Assembly: GCA_024401095.1 (NCBI GenBank)
Contig: JAKSLR010000004.1
Span: 1-64,000, forward strand
DNA length: 64,000 nucleotides
From: Bacteroidaceae bacterium
GTDB lineage: Bacteria > Bacteroidota > Bacteroidia > Bacteroidales > Bacteroidaceae
Direction of reading: 5' to 3'
The notes under the pieces were generated by a model, which ran no database searches, was not told the origin of the DNA, and saw nothing but the letters and a program-made list of their open reading frames with translations. Positions 63,620 to 64,000 of the stretch are shown piece by piece (the stretch's first letter is position 1; every line of letters starts with the position of its first letter). A program made the position numbers and the translations under genes.

Positions 63620-64000
63620 TTATAAACTGTTCAGTCGAACGGTCATAGCATTCTTATGTGCATCTAACTGTTCATTGGCTGCCATTGTTTCTACAGCAGG
63701 CCCAATCTTACGGATACCTTCTTCTGTGAGGCATTGAAAAGTAATTTTTCGGATAAAACTATCCAGACTAACTCCACTATAAGCCTTGGCATAACCATTT
63801 GTTGGGAGTGTATGATTAGTGCCACTTGCATAATCACCTGCACTCTCGCAACTAAAGCGACCTAAGAACACACTGCCCGCATTTACGACCTTATCCGCAA
63901 GTTCCATATAATTTTCGGTCGAGATAATCAAATGTTCAGGAGCATATTCATTACTCATCTCCATCATTTCCTTTTCATCTCTTAACAGGACAATTTTACT
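63620..64000 (-). CDS. hisD: Histidinol dehydrogenase, C-terminal part (cut by the window edge)
   Basis: The frame stays open to position 64000, so only the last 126 codons are inside the window. Conserved pieces are SNEYAPEHL (zinc/catalytic Glu-His), FSCESAGDYASGTNHTLPT and the terminal helix LDAHKNAMTVRLNSL. It oxidises histidinol to histidine in two steps. It is upstream of hisC on the same transcript; hisG would be expected beyond the edge. Confidence 0.95.
   Translation of the reverse strand, partial: SKIVLLRDEKEMMEMSNEYAPEHLIISTENYMELADKVVNAGSVFLGRFSCESAGDYASGTNHTLPTNGYAKAYSGVSLDSFIRKITFQCLTEEGIRKIGPAVETMAANEQLDAHKNAMTVRLNSL

Overview
The window reads as chromosomal DNA of a member of the Bacteroidales (Bacteroides/Phocaeicola/Prevotella-like). 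The support is a SusC/SusD pair, an ATP synthase locus in the Bacteroidetes order (atpD-C-I-B-E-F-H-A-G), start codons without clear Shine-Dalgarno sequences, and repeated matches to the Bacteroidetes promoter (TTTG, about 20 nt, then TAnnTTTG). I see no insertion sequence, prophage, CRISPR array or integrase. The species cannot be named from sequence alone.

Left part, 0-7 kb, minus strand: a small polysaccharide-utilisation locus with a GH30 glycosidase lipoprotein (own promoter and terminator) followed by susC-susD with its own promoter and terminator. 7.2-24.7 kb, plus strand: ten closely spaced genes that read as one peptidoglycan/MurNAc salvage operon. They are a large secreted amidase, a metallophosphatase with a PQQ-type propeller, an AmpG-family permease, a NamZ-type (DUF1343) exo-muramidase, an FAD/Fe-S D-2-hydroxyacid dehydrogenase, a NagX-like acetyltransferase, a BadF-type amino-sugar kinase, MurQ, a beta-lactamase-fold/SGNH fusion and a GH3 enzyme. 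Together they can be read as a route from muropeptide to GlcNAc-6-phosphate plus pyruvate, the D-lactate released by MurQ being burned by the dehydrogenase. A perfect terminator ends this block and is shared with an unlisted 31-codon gene on the other strand.

25-38.9 kb: a GH92 enzyme, an LtaS-like phosphoglycerol-transferase, then the whole F1Fo ATP synthase on the minus strand behind pfkA and nhaD, and a tRNA-Gly(CCC). 39-47.4 kb, plus strand: DUF4286-ruvC-ABC protein, then hisH-hisA-hisF-hisIE-ftsE-lysC-lysA, closed by a long hairpin. 47.5-54.2 kb: a membrane glycosyltransferase, an aminotransferase/LolE-type permease pair (minus), DUF4494-yggS, and an acyl-CoA synthetase.

54.2-58.6 kb: a SulP anion transporter and a Cache-HAMP-SpoIIE phosphatase on the minus strand, diverging from an RsbW-like kinase and a STAS antagonist. 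This is a full partner-switching module with no sigma factor in sight. 58.6-64 kb: a secreted esterase with glutamine-dependent NAD synthetase, then convergent hisD(partial)-hisC-hisB, the second half of the histidine pathway. The most interesting systems are the MurNAc/D-lactate operon and the partner-switching/SulP module.
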